Assembly (NCBI GenBank): GCA_018105865.1
Contig: CM030868.1
Coordinates: 3,976,531-4,040,530 of the forward strand
Direction: 5' to 3'
DNA: 64,000 nt
Source: Metaphire vulgaris
Taxonomy: Eukaryota > Annelida > Clitellata > Crassiclitellata > Megascolecidae
The position numbers were made by a program, and so were the translations under genes. Each line of letters begins with the position of its first letter. The stretch's first letter is position 1. This document shows, piece after piece, positions 59,542 to 64,000 of this stretch. The notes beneath the pieces were generated by a model. That model was not told the origin of the DNA and searched no databases. It saw only the letters and a program-made list of their open reading frames with translations.

Positions 59542-61725
59542 GAGTTGCACACTCACAAGGAGTGGTTTTTTCGTCGTGAATCCAAATCTGTTCTCAGTGA
59601 AGAACACTCTAGGTGCATGTGTTTAGAAATTTGGTACCAGGAACCAGAAACAACTCGAGTCTGTGAAAATGTAACAGTTTGAAAAATTTTGAACCTTCAA
59701 TAATAATTTATAAAAGTGTTGGAAGATGAATGTTTCCTTATAGCTTCCTAAAACACAGCATTAGGAATAACCAGTACATGGTTAATTGTTAGTGTCAATA
59801 GTGGTTATCCTCTTTAAAAATATAAATGTTTGTTTAGTTTGTTGCTTTTTATCTGTCTGAATTTTCTGCATTTTCTCTATCTTTCCTGCTTCGACATGAT
59901 GCTGCAGGGAAAATCTGGGGTTTGGGAAATTAAGAGAACCCACAATAATTTTAAGATTTCAGTTAACCCTTTGGCCGCCTATCTGCATAACCAATAGGTT
60001 ATGAAACCAGAATACCATTTTTACATGTCCATGAGTTGTTTATTGAAGTATTAGTGCTGAAATTACGTGGTTAAAGCATTTTGAATTTGAAAGAGGAAAT
60101 ACTTGAGGAATTTATGGTGGTTTTTAGTATTGTGCCCATTTTTACGGACTAAGTCGTAGCACTTAAAGTCTATCCTGTGTCTGGAATTGTATGAGATTTT
60201 TCGTATCTAAAAATGTCTCTCTGGTTACAAGTGGAATCACTGGACAAATGGAATTAAATGATGTGTTTGAAAATGACCGTCACTGTGTTTTTCACACACT
60301 ATTTGACTAGCTGCATATACTTGTGCAGTGTTGGCTAAACAATTTCCTTTTAAAATAGAAATTATTGGATGATAGTAAACTAAGGGGTAGGTCTTAACAT
60401 CATTTTTGGACCACTATAACTGACTTAATTGGATCTGACAAAGAGGGATTGATTCTAATTTGGAATGACCATCAACTGATGCCAAGTCACCAAGTGCATT
60501 ACTAATGTGGCACTATAGAAGGTCCTATGTTATACACACAATACGTGTTTGCATATACCAGGTGAAACTTGGAACACAATCTAAAACTGAAAGCACCACC
60601 TGAGCCTGAATTATGTGAAACTTTAAACTTCTGTTGAGTGTTATGACTTTAAGACCAATGAACCACTGACAAACACAATGTTTTCTGTACGGATATTTTC
60701 TTACACGTCAAATTAACAAAAACAGTATGAACAAGTGACATTTCATGCAAGATTCATTTCATGTACAAACAACAGAAACAGATGATTGTTTTAAAATACT
60801 AACAAATTACTTCTAATGTCTGTCCCATCAGAATGGGAACAAGTCTTATACATGTATTTCCATATAAATTAATAACTGTCTTCACCAGCTGTTTAAACAA
60901 ATCAAGCATCACAGTTGATCATCTGCAGAACTTTCCACACTCGGTTTACAACTACCATTGTGCTACTTGATGAATTCTGTGCCCTAAGCAGGCCCCGCGC
61001 ATCTTAGGGGCCTCGTGCACTCCAGCCTGTTTATGTTTTCACCTTTTTCGCTTATTAGCTTCTGGAGGATAAATTAATTGAAAGATAAAGCACCAAAAAA
61101 ACATGATGGCCTTTTTTGCTTGTCAACTTTTTCGAGCACCAGAAAAAGACAAACTTTTTTCGCCCACCGCCAGGACCCCTCATATATCACGGGGCCCTAG
61201 GCACGTGCCTACCTTGCCTATGCCTTAAAACGGCCCTGGATCCAACCCGTCCGGGCCCCGCAGGCTGCCAGGGGCCTCACACTGGCAAAAGACGGGCCTG
61301 GCCCTAAGGCAGGTTTAATTGACTTTCACCACCAGGAGCTGCACTCGTCCAAGGTCACTACACGTTGGCTAGGGTCAGATTCAAACCCACTACCCTCCAA
61401 TTGCATATGGCAAAAATCCTACCATTACTCCACAGAGTCCCCTAGTTTCAGAACCAGGTTTTACCTCCAAACATACAAGTCATCCTGTCCTTGTTATAAT
61501 GTCATCTATCGGTGTAAAAGCTTCACAATACTAAATGGCAAGTACAGTACTGTACAAATAACAGGCAACTGTAGGACTGTTAACCCCTTAACCGGGTAAC
61601 TATTGTAACTCAATGTAAAATGGACGAGTGTGACTCGGGGCGCCCGGTTAAGGGGTTAATCAGGAAATTTTCCAAAGCAATGGAAAAGAAAATTTCACAT
61701 GGCAAAGGGTGGAAGAGAAGTTGCT
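59542..61725. other. Convergent region between UQCRC2 and TAF3
   Basis: 3' UTRs of both genes are expected here. Sequence is mostly unique and AT-rich. A GTGGCACTATAGAAGG tail lies near 60510, a GGCCC-rich repeat at 60990-61300 and a TTAA MITE at 61580-61659. No gene was recognised. Confidence 0.5.
61580..61659. mobile_element. TTAA-flanked MITE, fifth copy
   Basis: TTAACCCCTTAACCGGGT and CGCCCGGTTAAGGGGTTAA around TTGTAACTCAATGTAAAATG. Located 66 bp from the TAF3 stop codon. Confidence 0.9.
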
Positions 61726-63183
61726 TCATTTCTTCTTTGATTTCTTTCCTTTTCCACGCCCAGCACATGGTGTCTTTGCCAGGACTTTAGACTTCACCTG
61801 GCAGCGCCTGCAATACCAGGAGCTCTCTTCAGGAGGTTCCACAAGAATACCGACACATCTCCTACAGCAAAAACCACATACATTTCATTAAGACGACAGT
61901 CAAGATCTCAATTATAAAGGGATTTGACTATCGTGCAGTTCTGGTTGGGGCAGGAAGATAGCAGAGTGGTAACAGCGTTGGACGATGGAGCAGGGGGTCG
62001 CGGGTTCAACTCCCGAAGGAGCCCCTAAGGTCGACTCAGACTTACTCGCCAGAGGGCGGTTAGAACATCAAAATTGAGGAGCAGCGTTCGCTGCGAAGTA
62101 AAGCGCAGGCCTAGACATTTGGCTGGCAACCTACTCTAGGTTAATGGCGTAAGCCACCTGCGTCGCTGTATGCCTAAGAGACCGGAGATCAGCACCGGCC
62201 CAAAAGCTCGAATTCGGGCATGGGAAAACTTTACTTTCTACTTTACTTTGCAGTTCTAACAGTCCTCGAATGCACTGCTAAACAGATCTGAACGTATGTA
62301 CAGTAGAACCTCGTTATATCGAAGTTCAAGGGACCGTGATAAATACTTCGATATATCCGAGGTTCGATATATCCGATTCCTGTATCATTAACACTGTTTT
62401 GGCAGGACCGGCGCTCAAACTTCGATACAAATGTGATTTCGACATAAGCAAGTTCAATATAACGAGGTTCTACTGTACGGTTAACAGCGGTAAGCGTACC
62501 AGTGATACCAGTCATCGCACTCGTCACAACCAATCATTGGTTCTTCTCCTTTGTCCTCAACGAGACAAGCAGGACAAATCCAAGTAATAACACCATCTTC
62601 GTTCTAAAACAAAAACGAACACATTACTGGCACTTCTGACACCATTGATCAGATCAGCAGTCATTTATTTATTGATTAGGCAACTAAATCACAAATAATA
62701 GTATCCACAGTAATAAAATGATAGGCACGAGAAACTCCAAATATATTACATGTAATAGCATTCGTATACGGCATGTAACACTTTGATGCAGCATAATTAT
62801 AATCAGATATTACAGTTCCTTGGTTGTGACAAAGCTATGAACATTCACTAGTATTTGTCTTCATTGAAGGCTGTATCGGGTAAAAACAAAGATTTTTGGA
62901 TCCAGAAAGAACACCAAAATCTTTATCTATAATATTCAAACATTGTTTTAAAAACTTGTGTATTTCAGTAGTGGCGGTAAAACTAACATGTTGCTGATTT
63001 TATGCACTGTGTTCACATGGTTCATTGTGATGAATCAACACATAATCTTATCCTTAACAAGCAAGTAAGCAAGTAAGTAAAATCTCGTAAATTTATGTAG
63101 CGCTTTGGAAAGTAGTACAGTAGTAGCTCTTATTCTTAAGCGCTTAATCTTTCTTGGAATAGCTATAGGCAAAGTGGTTTGTT

Positions 63184-63229
<46 letters not shown>

Positions 63230-63984
63230 TGTAGAATAGGAAAGAATAAAGTGTACTTACAACTACTTTGCTAACAGTTTCTGTTGTGACACGTTTTTTT
63301 GATTTAGTGTTTCCAGATTTTGCGCCAGTCTTGGCGGCTGGTAGCAATGGTTGCACAGGTGTCGCAAGAGGCATAATTTTTGATGGCGGCATTCCTTTCG
63401 AATGCAGCGAAAGCCTCGGCGCAGGGTCAACCTTGGCACTAGATTTTGGCTTTTGAGAGGGTCCCTTTGAACTCGAAGATGCCTTCAATATCTTTGAATT
63501 TGTCTCCATTTTTGGCGTCTGAACGACCCTCGAATCAAAATTCGGCTGCAGCGCCGCCGCTGCCGCCGTGGATCTTCGCGTAAAGTTAGACGACGAAGCC
63601 TGCCGAGTGCACTCGACCTCCTTCGGCAGATGTAAAAGCGGAGGAGAGAGAGAATGGCTCGAGGAAGATGACGACGACGTCGTGTACGGAACGCGGGGTC
63701 TTGGCACGATCGGCGCGGGGATCGACAGTGACGGGGGCGTGGGGGTCCTCACTCTGCCTACGACGGAAAGTTCGGAATCCGACGAATCGTTCTGGGAAGG
63801 AATGGAAATACTTTCTGGAGACGGTGAAAATGTTGGCATTTCAAGCACTGGCTGACCTGGTCTCAGTTGCAGTCCGACTTTACCGGACGAACCAGCGGTG
63901 GTACCGTCACCGTATAGCGATTGACCAGCAGGCGAAGGAAAAGACATTGCATTTGGTAGGCAAGAAAAGCCTGTTTTGAAACGC
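61726..63984 (-). CDS. TAF3: TAF3, C-terminal part with PHD finger (partial)
   Basis: TAF3 is the TFIID subunit whose PHD finger reads H3K4me3 at promoters. Three minus-strand exons are visible: 63984-63261, 62603-62500 and 61861-61726, in phase, giving about 320 residues and a TGA stop. The first (acceptor CATTGTAG) is a low-complexity Ser/Pro-rich linker with SSSSSSS, AAAAA and a KSKKRVTTETVSKVV end. The second begins NEDGVITWICPAC and continues EEPMIGCDECDDWYHW. The third completes the finger with CVGILVEPPEESSWYCRRC and a basic end GKGKKSKKK. All C4HC3 zinc ligands are present, as are the Met and Trp (MIGCDECDDW) that line the trimethyl-lysine pocket in known TAF3 fingers. The N-terminal histone-fold half lies beyond 64000. 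Confidence 0.92.
61945..62255 (+). mobile_element. tRNA-headed SINE, most complete copy
   Basis: GATAGCAGAGTGGTAACAG holds box A and GGGTTCAACTCCC box B of the polymerase III promoter. A middle part CTCGCCAGAGGGCGG follows, then GCGAAGTAAAGCGCAGGCC and AGCCACCTGCGTCGCTGTAT, the tail shared with the 5S-headed SINE in inverse orientation, and GCACCGGCCC and ACTTTACTTTC at the end. In a TAF3 intron. Confidence 0.88.
62299..62477. mobile_element. pogo/Tigger-like MITE
   Basis: TACAGTAGAACCTCGTTATA and TATAACGAGGTTCTACTGTA are perfect 20-bp inverted repeats including TA at both ends. It lies about 20 bp from the donor of the TAF3 PHD exon (62499). Confidence 0.93.
62604..63260 (-). other. TAF3 intron
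   Basis: Contains a TAGCGCTTTGG repeat tail (63075-63175) like that at 49441-49545, then (AAT)n at 63186-63228. Otherwise AT-rich, with nothing recognisable. Confidence 0.6.
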
Positions 63985-64000
63985 CTACAATGTTAAAATT

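Noticed and set aside
61945..62020. Functional tRNA gene
   Set aside because: Only boxes A and B are recognisable; the arms do not fold into a convincing cloverleaf and the sequence recurs with a SINE tail.

Overview
This window is animal nuclear DNA with small exons, long introns and very dense repeats. Six conserved protein-coding genes can be read through their splice sites. Their sequences resemble vertebrate orthologues closely (FHOD formin, an sFRP1/2/5-type Wnt antagonist, JNK, UQCRC2, TAF3). Together with the abundance of (AT)n, (TTA)n and (ATC)n arrays, SINEs with 5S- and tRNA-like heads, and an over-represented TAGGCCTA palindrome, this suggests a marine invertebrate deuterostome such as an echinoderm or hemichordate. 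That taxonomic call is an inference; no sequence here proves it.

Layout. (1) 2022-7637, plus strand: last nine visible coding exons of an FHOD-type formin (FH2 domain and C-terminal tail). (2) 13492-15549, plus: complete three-exon, 206-residue claudin/PMP22-like four-pass membrane protein. (3) 33496-18985, minus: complete three-exon secreted frizzled-related protein; the exons are separated by about 10.5 kb and 2.5 kb introns filled with repeats. (4) 35375-37423: a roughly 2 kb DNA transposon with 12-bp terminal inverted repeats, a perfect 8-bp target duplication and a broken ORF on the minus strand. (5) 48484-41260, minus: complete ten-exon JNK-type MAP kinase. (6) 49170-59541, plus: UQCRC2, the core II subunit of respiratory complex III, divergent from JNK with about 0.7 kb between the start codons. 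(7) 63984-61726, minus: the C-terminal three exons of TAF3, ending in its PHD finger; the 5' part lies beyond the window.

The genes belong to unrelated pathways (actin assembly, membrane junctions, Wnt signalling, stress kinase signalling, respiration, TFIID). They form no operon or obvious cluster.

Much of the non-coding space consists of short non-autonomous DNA transposons. At least seven families have terminal inverted repeats beginning with C (mostly CAGTG or CAGGG) and 8-bp target duplications that I could read directly, as expected of hAT-like elements. A second group is flanked by TTAA (piggyBac-like), a third by TA (pogo/Tc1-like). Three elements are visibly nested inside others. 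A 78-bp satellite (10.6 copies) lies at 24911-25740 inside a GCGAAGC-rich repeat domain in the first sFRP intron. The most interesting non-gene object is the 2 kb transposon at 35375-37423, whose ORF I cannot assign to a transposase superfamily.
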